Source of the DNA: Ophiodon elongatus
Taxonomy: Eukaryota > Chordata > Actinopteri > Perciformes > Hexagrammidae
Direction: 5' to 3'
Assembly: GCA_016806645.1 (NCBI GenBank)
Contig: JACSYO010001589.1
Coordinates: 160,001 to 224,000, forward strand
DNA length: 64,000 nt
The notes under the pieces were generated by a model. It ran no database searches and was not told the origin of the DNA. It worked only from the letters and a program-made list of their open reading frames with translations. Positions 21,143 to 55,410 of the stretch are shown piece after piece (within the stretch, counting starts at the first letter, position 1; the number at the start of each line of letters is the position of its first letter). A program made the translations under genes and the position numbers.

Positions 21143-24100
21143 GTGAGGCGGGAAACCAGCTCCTTTAAAAGGCGATACGAGCTGCACAGATATCAGATAG
21201 CTCAGATATCACAGTACAACCTGAGGTCAGAAGTACTTCAGAGCATTCAAACACTGCAGTGAAGTACATTAAAGTAAGTGAAGTACAATGTAGAGGTATT
21301 TACATTTTTTGCTAACTTCCTGTTAGTTTACTACAATTTAAAAAAGGGAAATATTGCACTTTTTACTGCACTAATTACATTTATTTAAGAGCTAGTCAAC
21401 TTCAGATTAATTTATTGCCAAGTATACGTTGCACATGCAAGGAATTTGACTAGGTGGAAGGTGCATGACAATAAACAAATAAAAAAAAAAACAATAAACA
21501 AGATTTCATACAAATAAAAGTTTGTACTTGAGTAAAGGCACAAACATCAAAATGTATTTTAGGTACCAGAAGTTAAAGTATTCATTGTGCAGAATAAAAT
21601 ATATTTCTGGATTATATTTATTGATGCATTAGTGTGTACATACGGTGTTAAATGTTACAGCTGTTAAAGGTGGAGCTCATTTTAACTACTGCAAAGTTTT
21701 ATAATCCAATCAATAAAGTTTTATCTTAATCAATAACATTTATTTGTTGATCATATTTTCGTATTATTATGAATCTGAATCTGCAAAGTCATTTAAGTTA
21801 ACAAAAACATGTAGTGGAGAGAGAAAAATAAGTAGAATACTTTCCTTTGCATTTCAATGGAGTAGAAGTATAAAGCAGCAGTAAGTGTACAAGTACCTCA
21901 AAATGTACTCCAAAGATCTGGGCCTCCGTGAGCTCTCTTCCTTCCTTCCTTCCTCCCTTCCTCCCTCCTCCTCCCTCCTTGCCTCCCTCCTCTTCCTCCT
22001 CCTCCTCATCCCTCCCTCCCTCCCTCTTCCTCCTCCTCCCTCCTCCTCCCTCCCTCTTCCTCCTCCTCCCTCCTCCTCCTCCTCCTCATCTCTCCCTCCC
22101 TCCCTCCCTCTTCCTCCTCCTCCCTCCCTCCCTCCTCTTCCTCCTCCTCCTCCTCCCTCCCTCCCTCCCTCCTCCCTCCCTCTTCCTCCCTCACTCCCTC
22201 CTCCTTATCCTCCTCCTCCTCATCATCATTCCTCCTCTTCTTCCTCTCTCCTCCCTCCTCCTCCTCCTCCCTTCCTCCCTCCCTCCCTCTTCCTCCTCCT
22301 TCTCCCTTCTCCCTTCTCATCCCTCCTCCTCCTCATCCCTCCTCCTCCCTCTTCCTCCTCCTTCTACTCCCTCCTCCCTCCCTCCCTCCCTCCTCTTCCT
22401 CTTCCTCCTCCTCCTCCGCCCTCCCTCTTCCTCTTCCTCCTCCTCATCATTCCTCCCTCCTCCTCCTCCTCCTCCTCCTCCTCCTCCTCCTTCTCCTCTC
22501 CCCCCTCCCCACCCCCTTCTTCTCCTCCTCCTCCTCCTCCTCCTCCAGGTACCAGCTGAAGTGCGACCGCCATGCGAGGCAGGAGGAGGACCTGGCCTCT
22601 CGGTACGGGGCGCTGGAGAAGGAGAAGAACGACATCGTGGACTTCCTGAAGCGCTCCGTGCTGGAGAAGGAGGCCGAGGCGGAGCAGCTGACGGAGCAGC
22701 TGGAGGGGCGGCGGCGGGCGGCCGGCGAGGAGGTGGAGGCTCTGAGGCTGCAGCTCGGAGAGCTGAGGGAGGAGCTGCGAGGCCGGGTGGAGGAACTCCA
22801 CGCGGAAAACACCACGCTCGGTGAGACGGAGCGTCTCTGTTGCAGGTCAGAGGTTCTGGAACTTCTGTGGTTTGATTTTATTTCAGAAAACTGAGACAAT
22901 CACTGAATAATAATAATAATAATAATACCGGTAAAAAAAGTTGTTTTGCACACTGACAAAACACCATCGACCCAAAAGGAACGATCACATTTTAATAGAT
23001 AAATCAAGCTCCACTACATTGGTATTATTTAGTTTTTTTTTTCATCATCGGACCTCATCCACACATTATAACTCCCGTCACCATGGCAACTAACGAGACG
23101 GATAGCTGAACATTGCAGCGACCCGGACGCTGCATTTAACACAACGAAGAAACAAACTCTCTGGAGGAGTTCAACCTCAGGGAGTGAAACCACCGAGGTT
23201 TAACCATCTCCTCCTCTCCTCCTCTCCTCTCCTCTCCTCTCCCCTACACTCTCCTTTCCTCTCCCCTACACTCTCCTCCTCTCCTCTCCTCTCTACTCTC
23301 CTCTCCTCTCCTCTCCTCTCCCCTACACTCTCCTCCTCTCCTCCCTTCTACACTTTCCTCCTCTCCACTCCACTCTCCTCCTCACCTCTACACTCTTCCC
23401 CCTCTCCCCTCTCCTCCTCTCCTCTCCTCTACCTTCTCCTCTACACTCTCTCCTCTCCTCTGCTCCCCTCTACATTCTCCTCCTCTCCTCTCCTCCTCTC
23501 CTCCTCTCCTCCCAGTGGTGAGGCTGGCTGGTCTGGAGGAGTTCCAGGAGCAGAAGGAGCAGCTGACGTCCGACCTGGAGTCTCTGAGGAAGCAGCTGAT
23601 CGGTCAGGAGGAGCAACACAAAGCTGATCTCCACAACCTGGAGATGAAAGCTCTGCTGGAGAAGACGAGGTTGGGACGGTTATATCTCATCCCATCTATG
23701 ACAACATCAAATATATATATATATGTATATATATACACATACTGTACACCTGAACCCCCCCGCCCCCACCCGAAGGTTGGAGAAGGAGATGGAGGGCCAC
23801 GTGGCGACCATGGCGGCTGAGGTGCAGCACCTGGTGGACCTGAAGGTCCCGGCGACGACCAGGTCGGCCCTCCAGGAGAACACGGAGGTGAAGGCCCGGA
23901 TCGGCCAGCTGTCGGAGCAGACCCTGTCCCTGATGGGGGAGAACTCCACCCTGAGGGACCGCAGGGGTCGGCTCAGCGTGGACGTGGAGCTCCTGGAGCA
24001 GATGCTCCGCGAGACGGCCCGCACGAGCTGCGTCCGCAAGAAGGTGAGGGGAGGGGTGGTGGGGGGGGGCGGAGCCTGTGGGGTTTCAGGACGGATGTAA

Positions 24101-26709
24101 AACTCAGTGACGTGGTCCCTCCATCAGGTGGCGGAGCAGCTGACGGAGAAGTGCCGGCAGCTGCAGGCGGAGCTGAGAGACGGGCGGCAGGAGCTCGAGC
24201 GGCTTCAGGGCGAACACACCGGGGTCCTGGCCGAGAGGGAGGCCCTCAGGTCAAAGTTCACCCCGTCTCCACTGTCAGAGTAACGAGCCTCCTGCGGCGT
24301 CACGCTCATTTTAACTAGAACGTCTCAATCTGATTCACAGGCTTTTGAAAAACACATTTCCAAAATGTGAGTTTGTGGACAAAAACAAAAACAAACAAAA
24401 CTCGGTTTCACACACAAAAGGAAAGACTAGACGTAAGAAACATTCTAGAAACCATAAACGGTAATTTAGTGTAATCGGACAGAAGAATAAAAGACTTTAA
24501 AAGAGTAAGAAAGGTATTAGATTAAGCAATTTTTTTTTATTCAACTTGTTTAAGCGCCCTCAAGTATCTTAAAAGTGCTCTATAAATAAAATGCAGTGAA
24601 ATTAGAAATGCATATCACAGCAATATAGTAAAAGTAGAAGCTTCAATCTGAGCGTCTTAACAGAGAGATTCCATCTTTTGGGAACCACACTGCGTTTGAA
24701 CCCCCGTAGGGAGGGTAAGTCAGAGTACAGCAGTGTGTGTGTGAGACGTAAACCGGTGAGGAGACGGAGGCTTCCCTCGGGTGCTGAAAGTAGATCCTCT
24801 AGTTTGAGACGAGTCAGGAGGAGCCGGTTCTGACCTGAACGCGTCGTCGTGTCGTGCTTTCAGACGGGAACGGGCCTCGCTGACCGAGCGGTGCACTGGA
24901 AGCAGAGCGGAGGCGAGCAGGCTGGAGGCGGAGCTACAGGAGGAGAGGAGGAGGAGGAGCAGGATGAAGAGCATCATGCAGGAAGCAGCGGTGGCTCTCA
25001 GGCGAGCCCTGATGGTAAAACTAAAAACACACAAACAGCTGTCACCCTGAACATCAGGCACACCTGGACAAGATGGTCACTTATCGACTTTTATCTTATT
25101 TTAGAACAAATTACAGATTTAAAAAGTTATCAGAAATACATACACATACTGCATCTAATTATTGGTAAAGAAACTACCTTGTAATTCTTTTTATTTTATC
25201 CACAAAGATCTATTTTTTGGAGATAGATAAATGTTGTGGTCAAACATTCTAATCAATAAGACAGTTAGTTTCTCATGCATAAAGAATAACTAGTGCAGAA
25301 CGTTATGTGAAGTATAACAAACAGAAGACCAGAATGTGCCCAGTTACACTGAGGAACATGAGCCTCCGGAGGAGGAGAGACATTTTACCCGAGAACGAGG
25401 CACTTTTTGTTTTCGTCTTAAGACATGAGCGACGTACTCTTCAGTAAAATTACCTCCATTTTATGTTGATTGCTTTCGGCTGGATGATTATGAGAAAACC
25501 TTTTTTGAGAGCAAAAAGCCTGAGAGAGAAGGCAGAATATCATTTTGTAATTAATTCAGATGTGTGACCTCTGCGTCGGTACATTTGGTGTCCTGTAAAC
25601 CCTCGAGGGTAAATCAGTGTCCGGTTGGCCGAGCTGAGCTTTTAAAGTAAACAAAGATCAAAACATAGCCGACTTTCTGCAGCCGGGAAGTAAAAAAACT
25701 GATATACAGATATATTCACGTTGCATACAACTATTAAATGTATCCGAATGTAAAGTTGCTGATTGTCACCATAAAGCTTCAGACCGCCATCTGTTCCCTG
25801 TGGACCCTGTTCCTGCAGGATGCTCCTCCAGACCAGCAGGAGGAGGAGGAGGAGGAGGAGGAAGAGGACTCTGCCGTCCAGTGGAGGCGGCTGATGGAGA
25901 AGCTGCTGGTGGTTCTGGACCGGCCCGAACACGACCAGCTGGAGGAGCAGCTGACCTCCGACCCCTCAGCAAGCAGGTGACTGGACGACATCCTGAGTTT
26001 AGTCTCTGATCTGCGAGACTAAACTCAGAGTTACTTATAGGAAATAATCTGACGCTCTTGAGGGCGTTTCTCTGCAGGACGACCCAATCACCACAGTGAG
26101 GTTAAAGTCTCAGATGTTGCCAGTGAGGCCGGTTGCCACAACAGGACAATTCGGTTCTTAAAAAGGAAGTTTTGTCCCGTCCAGCGGAGTGAAGCTAAAC
26201 GGCGTGTTTGTTCCCGTCGTGTCTTCACAGAGCAGCGAGCCTCGATCCGGCTTCCAGCTTCCAGTTCGAGCTGGCCCGCTACAGGCCGGGCGACCTCGGC
26301 CTCGTACCCCGGCCCACGGCGAAACACAGACCAGTCGCCTGCAGGACGCGAGCAGCCGGCACCCACGGGCCCCCGCACAGGTCTGTTCTCCTTCAGGAGC
26401 ATTGGAGAGATGAAACCTTATGTAGGCACAGAGAATGATACTAAACACTTTTAACGGGCTCTGGTGGAAAGAACATCGCCCTCGTGTGTTTATATTATTC
26501 ACTTCATTCACCAACTGCAACCAAAAACACATTTTGTAAGAGTTTAAGTCCCTTTAACTGTACAGGATTCAGTTCTCGGTTTAAAATACGTTCTTTTATA
26601 CGACTTATTTGACCGTTGCTGCTCTTTCCTTCCCCTCAGGAAGCCGTCCAATCAGAAGACAGCTGTCAGACTCATGACCTCCACGACGTCTTTCACTCAA
26701 CACAAATAA
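20991..26709 (+). CDS. cfap157: cfap157, cilia and flagella associated protein 157 (nine exons)
   Basis: Coding exons: 20991-21142, 22549-22820, 23516-23669, 23776-24043, 24128-24249, 24864-25014, 25819-25976, 26231-26380 and 26640-26709. All introns are GT-AG and the phases agree, giving 498 aa plus stop (human CFAP157 is 520 aa). The N terminus is a Lys-rich head, followed by SLYLIQVRYLSEQLERYQ, the family's start of the coiled coil. Charged heptad sequence runs from about residue 40 to 345 (for example AGLEEFQEQKEQLTSDLESL), then comes a poly-Glu run and a further helix. Near residue 441 lies the diagnostic YRPGDLGLVPR motif. In mouse this protein is a FOXJ1 target at ciliary basal bodies, needed for sperm flagella. 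The X-box at 20950-20964 supports ciliary expression. Low-complexity expansions sit in introns 1 and 2. The last exon (23 codons) rests only on phase and splice signals. Confidence 0.93.
21143..22548 (+). other. cfap157 intron 1: dispersed repeat plus long CT-rich tract
   Basis: 21200-21910 is a copy of the GTACTT dispersed teleost repeat (GAAGTACATTAAAGTAAG ... GTACAAGTACCTCAAAATGT). It is itself interrupted near 21415-21490 by another short repeat (GTTGCACATGCAAGGAATTT). The rest, from about 21934, is polypyrimidine up to the exon 2 acceptor. Confidence 0.7.
21934..22548 (+). repeat. (CTCC/CTT)n polypyrimidine tract, about 610 bp, abutting cfap157 exon 2
   Basis: An almost uninterrupted C/T run built from CCTCCCT, CTCCT and CTTCC units. 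It ends in the splice acceptor CTCCTCCAG of exon 2. Polypurine-polypyrimidine mirror tracts of this kind can form triplex DNA. Confidence 0.97.
22549..22820 (+). CDS. cfap157: cfap157 exon 2
   Basis: The acceptor CTCCAG|GTACCAG follows a CT-rich tract of about 600 bp. The 272 bp encode YQLKCDRHARQEEDLASRYG and a Glu/Arg-rich coiled coil ending ENTTL plus one base, with donor CTCG|GTGAGA. Base composition is much richer in GC than the flanks. Confidence 0.93.
23077..23090. promoter_or_regulatory. second RFX X-box, in cfap157 intron 2
   Basis: GTCACC-AT-GGCAAC is a perfect, nearly palindromic X-box (GTNRCC-N2-RGYAAC). It sits in an unrepetitive pocket of about 150 bp between repeats, which hints at retained function. 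Confidence 0.55.
23206..23515 (+). repeat. (CTCCT)n polypyrimidine tract, about 310 bp, abutting cfap157 exon 3
   Basis: CTCCT, CTCTC and CTACACT units run without a break into the acceptor CTCCCAG of exon 3. Confidence 0.96.
23516..23669 (+). CDS. cfap157: cfap157 exon 3
   Basis: The acceptor CTCCCAG|TGGTG follows about 300 bp of CTCCT repeats. It encodes VVRLAGLEEFQEQKEQLTSD and further coiled coil. The donor ACGAG|GTTGGG is weak but keeps the frame. Confidence 0.9.
23776..24043 (+). CDS. cfap157: cfap157 exon 4
   Basis: The acceptor is CCGAAG|GTTGGAG and the donor AAGAAG|GTGAGG. It encodes LEKEMEGHVATMAAEVQHL and onward to TSCVRKK (phase 0), matching the family's central coiled coil. The preceding intron is only 106 bp and contains a TA repeat. 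Confidence 0.91.
24128..24249 (+). CDS. cfap157: cfap157 exon 5
   Basis: The acceptor is CATCAG|GTGGCG and the donor CCTCAG|GTCAAA. The 122 bp encode VAEQLTEKCRQLQAELRDGR and onward to EREAL (phase 2), continuous heptads. Confidence 0.9.
24250..24863 (+). other. cfap157 intron 5
   Basis: 614 bp. A LINE-like tail fragment lies at about 24530-24610 (TTAAGCGCCCTCAAGTATCT, then a GTGCTCTATAAATAAAATG end). Nothing else was recognised. Confidence 0.55.
24864..25014 (+). CDS. cfap157: cfap157 exon 6
   Basis: The acceptor is CTTTCAG|ACGGG and the donor TGATG|GTAAAA. It encodes RERASLTERCTGSRAEASRL and the helix ending AAVALRRALM (phase 0), aligned in kind with the human segment before the acidic linker. 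Confidence 0.9.
25015..25818 (+). other. cfap157 intron 6
   Basis: 804 bp of unremarkable AT-rich sequence. I see no repeat family or coding signal in it. Confidence 0.55.
25819..25976 (+). CDS. cfap157: cfap157 exon 7 (poly-Glu linker)
   Basis: The acceptor is CCTGCAG|GATGC and the donor AGCAG|GTGACT. It encodes DAPPDQQ followed by nine Glu, then SAVQWRRLMEKLLVVLDRP. The Glu run is a GAG microsatellite within the frame and may vary in length. Confidence 0.9.
26231..26380 (+). CDS. cfap157: cfap157 exon 8 (YRPGDLGLVPR motif)
   Basis: The acceptor is TTCACAG|AGCAG and the donor GCACAG|GTCTGT. It encodes SFQFELARYRPGDLGLVPRP, the most diagnostic C-terminal motif of CFAP157. Confidence 0.92.
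26640..26709 (+). CDS. cfap157: cfap157 exon 9 (terminal)
   Basis: The acceptor is CCCCTCAG|GAAGCC. It encodes RKPSNQKTAVRLMTSTTSF and a few residues to the TAA at 26707-26709. The phase fits exon 8. The sequence itself is not recognisably conserved, so the exact end is less sure. Confidence 0.65.
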
Positions 26710-26927
26710 CATCAACGCAACTAATTTCATATTCACGTCGGAGAAAACTTTTTGTATCTCCGATCTGTTTGTGTACAACGAGGACGAAGCAGTAAAATGT
26801 GTTTCTTCATTCAAAAGGTCGTCTCACTGAAAAGTGGAACATGTATCTCTGGAGATGCCCAAACATTCAAAAACAAAAACACTTAATTATCGATTCTGTA
26901 TTTTTGTGATGAGAAACCAACAGTGTG

Positions 26928-27218
26928 GGAGGAAGTGTTACGATATTTTACTGAAGTAAAAGTATCAACAACACAGTACGGAAATACTCCGATGAGTAAA
27001 ACTCGAGTACAGAAGTATTGACGCCGAGTACCAAAAAGGAAAAGTACTCTTATGCAGAACGGCCCATTAAAGAATCATGTAAATCATATTATTGGATTAG
27101 AAATGATTAACGTGTTCTTCACTTTAATGTTGAATCTGGTAAAAGTGGAGCTGATTTTAATGATGCTTGGAGATCGATAAAGTTAATTTATTAATCTGAA
27201 TCGGCAAAGTAACCCGAG
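26928..27218 (-). repeat. GTACTT dispersed repeat copy downstream of cfap157
   Basis: It contains TACTGAAGTAAAAGTATCAA, GAAATACTCCGATGAGTAAA and CAGAACGGCCCATTAAAGAA, and ends with CTGAATCGGCAAAGTAAC. These phrases occur in the same order in copies at 21.2-21.9, 36.5-36.9 and 53.2-53.7 kb. Confidence 0.6.
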
Positions 27219-27231
27219 TTGTCATAACATC

Positions 27232-27475
27232 GTTTTTATATAATATATATATATAAATATATATATTATATATATATATATATATATTAATTCATATTTA
27301 TATATGAATAAATATGAATTAATATTTATATATATGAATTAATATTTATATATATTAATATGAATTAATATTTATATATATTAATTCATTATTGATATAT
27401 ATAAATATGAAATATATATATATAAATTCATATTTATAAACATGAATTAATATATATATATTAATTCATATATAT
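27232..27475. repeat. AT-rich palindromic tandem repeat (TATATATTAATTCATATTTA type)
   Basis: About 240 bp of TATATA runs joined by ATGAATTAATATTTATATAT units in both orientations. It can fold into long hairpins or a cruciform and lies between the two convergent genes. Confidence 0.9.
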
Positions 27476-27754
27476 TTTCATGTAAAGCTGTGAGTCATCT
27501 TCTAAAAACATTTAAGATGACTTTCATCATTTTCTTTTGCATTCAGCACCTTTTTGATTCATTTTTAGAGCATTTTATTAAATGATTAATCAACATTTTG
27601 AAGTGGAAAAATAATTAGCCTTTTTTCTTCTGCTAAAGACGAGAGAACCACGTAGAAACCCGACATCTCCCTTCAATGTGTTCAACGTCGACTCGTCTCC
27701 GATGTGAGGATCACCAATGAAGCCGAGACTCTGATCCACATTCTTTAATTGGTG

Positions 27755-27760
27755 TTTATT
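27755..27760 (-). terminator. kank1: candidate kank1 polyadenylation signal (AATAAA)
   Basis: Minus-strand AATAAA lies about 840 bp beyond the kank1 stop codon. Another occurs at 27574-27579. The choice between them is a guess from position. Confidence 0.3.
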
Positions 27761-28597
27761 GTAATATGGCGAAGTCTCAGGCACTTCAGCTCTCATGAGG
27801 ATGAGAGTCAGAACAGACGGCTTCCGTTACTCGTGAGACGGACAAAAAGAAACTGGACACAAAAAGGAGGACAGCTAAACTAATGACCACCGTATGTACA
27901 ATGAAATACATATATCTGCATTAAAAACTATACTTTGATAAATATATAACTTCATGGGTCGTTAAGTAGTAATAGGAAATATTCAAAATACTGTGATTCT
28001 TCTTTAAATAGATACAAAGGATTTGTATAAAAGTACAATTTCTCCAGTTCTAGGTGTATTCGTGGGCAGAGAGCCGGGCGATATATACAGGAAGTACTTC
28101 CTCTGCTAGCAAGCGGGTGATTAGTCTCCATCGGGCTCTACTCTGAGGCCAAACAAAAAGAAAAAAAAAGAACAAATCACAAATGTTTTGGTGCTCTTGA
28201 ATGATCAACATTGAGCTTTAGAACATAGGAAGAAAAAGTTGTCAAATTGCAACAAAAATAAAAAATAAAAATTAAAGAAAATAATAAAAAAGAAAAGTCA
28301 TTTAGTAGTTAATTTTGTGTCCGTGTTGGTTTGCTGATTGTTATCTGACGGGACTGGAGGCACCAGCTGGTTACATTCATACTCAAAAGGGCACTTTGGG
28401 CTCGTCAGTGTGCACATACATATACATACATACATATACATGTATATATATATATATATATATATTTAAAAAAAATATTTCCAGGAATCTCATTGGTTGG
28501 TTGGTGCGTGGGATCGAGTCCCTCATCCAGCTGTGGGTAAGGCGTCGTTCAGCGTGAACCAATAGCAGCGCAGGGTTTGTGGGGAGAGGCGGGGCTT

Positions 28598-52507
<23,910 letters not shown>

Positions 52508-52593
52508 GGCTGCAGCCGCGTGCTCTCAGTCCCACAACAAGACCCACTGCGGTCATGCAACTGCCATGCATCAAGTCCAGGTTAGCATGCAGC
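52508..52593 (-). promoter_or_regulatory. kank1: kank1 5' leader with upstream ATGs
   Basis: Between a likely acceptor (TCTCTAGTCTGCAG|GCTGC) and the start codon lie several ATGs. ATGCTAACCTGGACTTGA is a five-codon uORF and ATGGCAGTTGCATGA a four-codon uORF. A third frame, with two ATGs, runs out of frame across the kank1 start. If transcribed as drawn, this leader would repress initiation. Confidence 0.4.
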
Positions 52594-53154
52594 CTGCAGA
52601 CTAGAGACAAGAACACAGAGAGGAAACATTTAACGCACGTAGAACGTAGAACGTTAGTCGGATGCAGACGGGTTACGCAACAACATAAAACGCCTCGGAA
52701 CAAAGAGTCATCTTTCATTAGAGTCCCGTCAGTCCAACTGTTACATATAAAAGGCTTCAGTATTAAATATTTCAGCCAGAAATAATGGCGTAAGATGAAC
52801 AGTTGATGAAATGTGTAAAAACAATGATATATTTTGCTCACTGAATGTGTACATTTTGAAAACTACTGTATTTCGTGATCTTCCCGTCACCATCATTATA
52901 ACAGTGGGCAGAATTCTGTTAGTTCCAACTACAGGAGAGACTTCATGTTCTCTGCAATTAGGTGGAAATTATGGCGTCGGCATTCGGCCAGAATGAGCCG
53001 GAACATATTGACATAGCGGCAAAAATAATACCTTGTTTGATTTTTTTGCTTCAATACTTCGACAAATGAAAATAAAGTAATTGACAGAACATTATGGTCC
53101 CATCAGTGGAAGCAAAGCTTACAAAAGGAAAAAGTACAGAGAAACAGAGTTTGA

Positions 53155-53690
53155 CCAGAGGAGGAAGAAGTACCAAGATCCTTGAAAGTACTAACTATCT
53201 ACACATAAAAATGTACTTTAAGTATCAAAAGTAAAAGCATTTTAATGTAGCTGCTCATGGTGGAGCCAGTTTAAATACTTCAATATACAGTTGGCTTCTG
53301 TGGTGTAGCCCAGAGGTTCCCAACCTGAGGCATCGGGGCCCTCCGAAGGGTCGTGAGATGATTAATGAGCAAAAATAAAAAAGGTCTGATGTTCAAAAAT
53401 GTGACATCTTTGAGCCTCAAAAGGTCATTTTTAAACATCTGGAAGGCGAAATGGAGCAACAACCAGTTTGTTTTTGACGTCACAAGTCTAAAAAGGTTGG
53501 AAACCTCTGGTTTAATCTTCAAACAATGTGTGTTAAGTAATTAATTCGTAACCAAAGCTGTCAAATAAATGTAAAAAGTACAATATTTCCCTCAGAGATG
53601 TAGTGGAATAGAAGTATCAGTAAACTGTACCTCAAACGTGTACTTGAGTAAATGTACTCTAATATTCCACCACTGCGACGCCTCCGCCCA
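53155..53690 (-). repeat. GTACTT dispersed repeat copy, split by a nested element
   Basis: The outer parts match the 36.5-kb copy (GTACTTTAAGTATCAAAAGT; CTTGAGTAAATGTACTCTAA; TATTCCACCACTG). The two halves are separated by the element at 53311-53509. Confidence 0.65.
53311..53509. mobile_element. nested hAT (Charlie-like) MITE, about 199 bp
   Basis: The terminal inverted repeats are CAGAGGTTCCCAACCT and AGGTTGGAAACCTCTG (15 of 16 match), close to the CAGTGGTTCYCAACCT ends of hAT-Charlie elements. No transposase remains and no clean 8-bp target duplication is visible. Confidence 0.75.
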
Positions 53691-54192
53691 ACATTGATTT
53701 TGTGTTCGATGACATAAAACCTTTTGTCTCGGTGAAAGCTGAAGCCCACTTAAAGCTCTTTTCACAGGTGTGTTTGCATCTGACATTTATGAACATAGAG
53801 GTCTAGTGTGCACCGGCCTGGTCACCATCAATGGCTACACTATGAGCCGGGACAAAAGAGCTATTCTCCTTCATAAAGAGACTTTATGGGCGAGCGAGGC
53901 CTGGTTAGTTAAACGAGGAGCATCTGGAGGAGTGAGGTCGGCTCGGAGAGAGCCAGGCCCCTTTTATACTCTCCATGACCTCAGTGGGACGACCGACCTC
54001 GGATCCCCCGACCTGTTGAGCGCTGGGATCCAGAAGCGGGATCCAGGGTTTCTTTAAGAGGGTCCTCGGCGAAATAAGACAAGCGGATGTTTCACGACTG
54101 GTGAGATCTGCAAACTCAGCATTTACCGTTTTACTGGAAACATTTCATGAGCTTGCTGATGTTTGGAAAACCTCAGGACCTCAAAATCAGTA

Positions 54193-54319
54193 CAAACATC
54201 TTCATAATAAACATCTACATAATAAACATCTTCATAATAAACCTCTACATAATAAACATCTTCATAATAAACCTCTACATAATAAACATCTTCATAATAA
54301 ACATCTTCATAATAAACCT
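54193..54319. repeat. 15-bp tandem repeat (ATCTTCATAATAAAC)n
   Basis: About eight to nine units with variants CTACAT and CCTCT. Translated, it reads as repeated His-Leu-His-Asn-Lys, which is not meaningful coding. Confidence 0.93.
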
Positions 54320-55337
54320 CTGAAACAGGGAGATTGTAGAGAAGCCATCAACTGCTGAGCAAAGAAGTCGTCTAAAGCCTCAAAAAGTTGAAGCAACACC
54401 TCTCTCAAACTGAACGACATACTTTCATTATTAAAAAAAGGTAGGCTTCATTGTAGGTGTTGTATTAAGGGCCGTCCCAACCCAAAACACCAACTACAAT
54501 ATTAGAGACTGTCCCGGTATACCAGATGGTGCTTTTAGTTAGATTTTTAAATGATATATTTGTAGTTATTATTCTTGGCCATGAAGCCTGTATTAGTTTT
54601 AGCTAGGTTTACCTAATGAACTAGCAACTAGGTCAAAATTGTAATATAGTTCATTCACTGTTCATAGACAAAAATGGACATCCTCACCTGGTTAAGTCAT
54701 CTAATTCAGTTAAAAAACACATGATAAATCAAAGGCCTTCCATCAGGTTGATGCATAAACCCTGTAAAAGTCCCCTGAGCGGTCACCCTGCAGGCGAGCG
54801 TCCAGCAGCACATGTAAATCCTTGTTTACGTTGCGCAACCAAATGAAGCAGCGCGGCGACGTCATCTCTAAATCCAAACCCTCCGTCATCCCGAGGAACG
54901 CTTATAGATCCGATACGGAGACGAAAGAGATACTCAGAGCGCACCAGGCTGTTCCAGCATCCAAATAGACTGAAATCTATTTAGTCGACAGACCCTCCTC
55001 CTCGAGCTGCTTTTTACTTTATTTAGATTTTACTCCGCAACCGTCGGAGAAAAATCTGCCTATTTAAGGTACAAAATAAAGGAAAAACACAAAATGCCTT
55101 TGAAAGGTTGAATTTACGACGAAGGAGTTAAAGGTTCTTGGAAAATATCGCTTTTCTTTTGAAAGACACCGACATTAATAACAAAAACTAATATTCTAGG
55201 ACTTCAGCCGAGTCGAGATGCGTCCATTGGGTTGAAGAGCATCTTGACGTTTGGAGCCACGAGGGTCTGAACATACGACACCATGGCAACAATATCGTGT
55301 GCAGAGAGACACGAACAAGACGAACCGTTATGAAGCG

Positions 55338-55410
55338 TCCCCCAATTGGGGTCCCCATTGGTTCCCCCATTGGTTCCCCCATTGGTCCCCCCATTAGGGT
55401 CCCCATTGGC
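55338..55410 (-). repeat. CCAAT-containing tandem repeat
   Basis: 12-15-bp units of CCAATGGGGGAA on the minus strand carry five CCAAT boxes within about 70 bp. Confidence 0.85.

Larger units (their letters stand above)
22821..23515 (+). other. cfap157 intron 2 with X-box and CTCCT tract
   Basis: It contains (ATA)n at about 22905-22927, the perfect X-box at 23077-23090, and a CTCCT-type polypyrimidine tract from 23206 to the exon 3 acceptor. Confidence 0.75.
26710..28597. other. convergent intergenic region, 3' ends of cfap157 and kank1
   Basis: Both genes end towards this region. 26928-27218 is a copy of the GTACTT dispersed repeat, followed by an AT-rich palindromic block at 27232-27475. 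The kank1 3' UTR begins at 28597 and runs leftwards, with a candidate minus-strand AATAAA at 27760-27755. TA-rich simple repeats lie at about 28415-28466. No other gene was seen. Confidence 0.6.

Noticed and set aside
21885..22899. Pro/Ser- and Glu/Arg-rich frames of up to 298 codons near 22 kb
   Set aside because: They arise from the polypyrimidine tract of cfap157 intron 1; only 22549-22820 is coding, in the frame that joins exon 1.
55276..55290. X-box-like ACACCATGGCAAC near 55.3 kb
   Set aside because: The left half site has a mismatch at the essential T (GACACC instead of GTNRCC) and no ciliary gene is adjacent.
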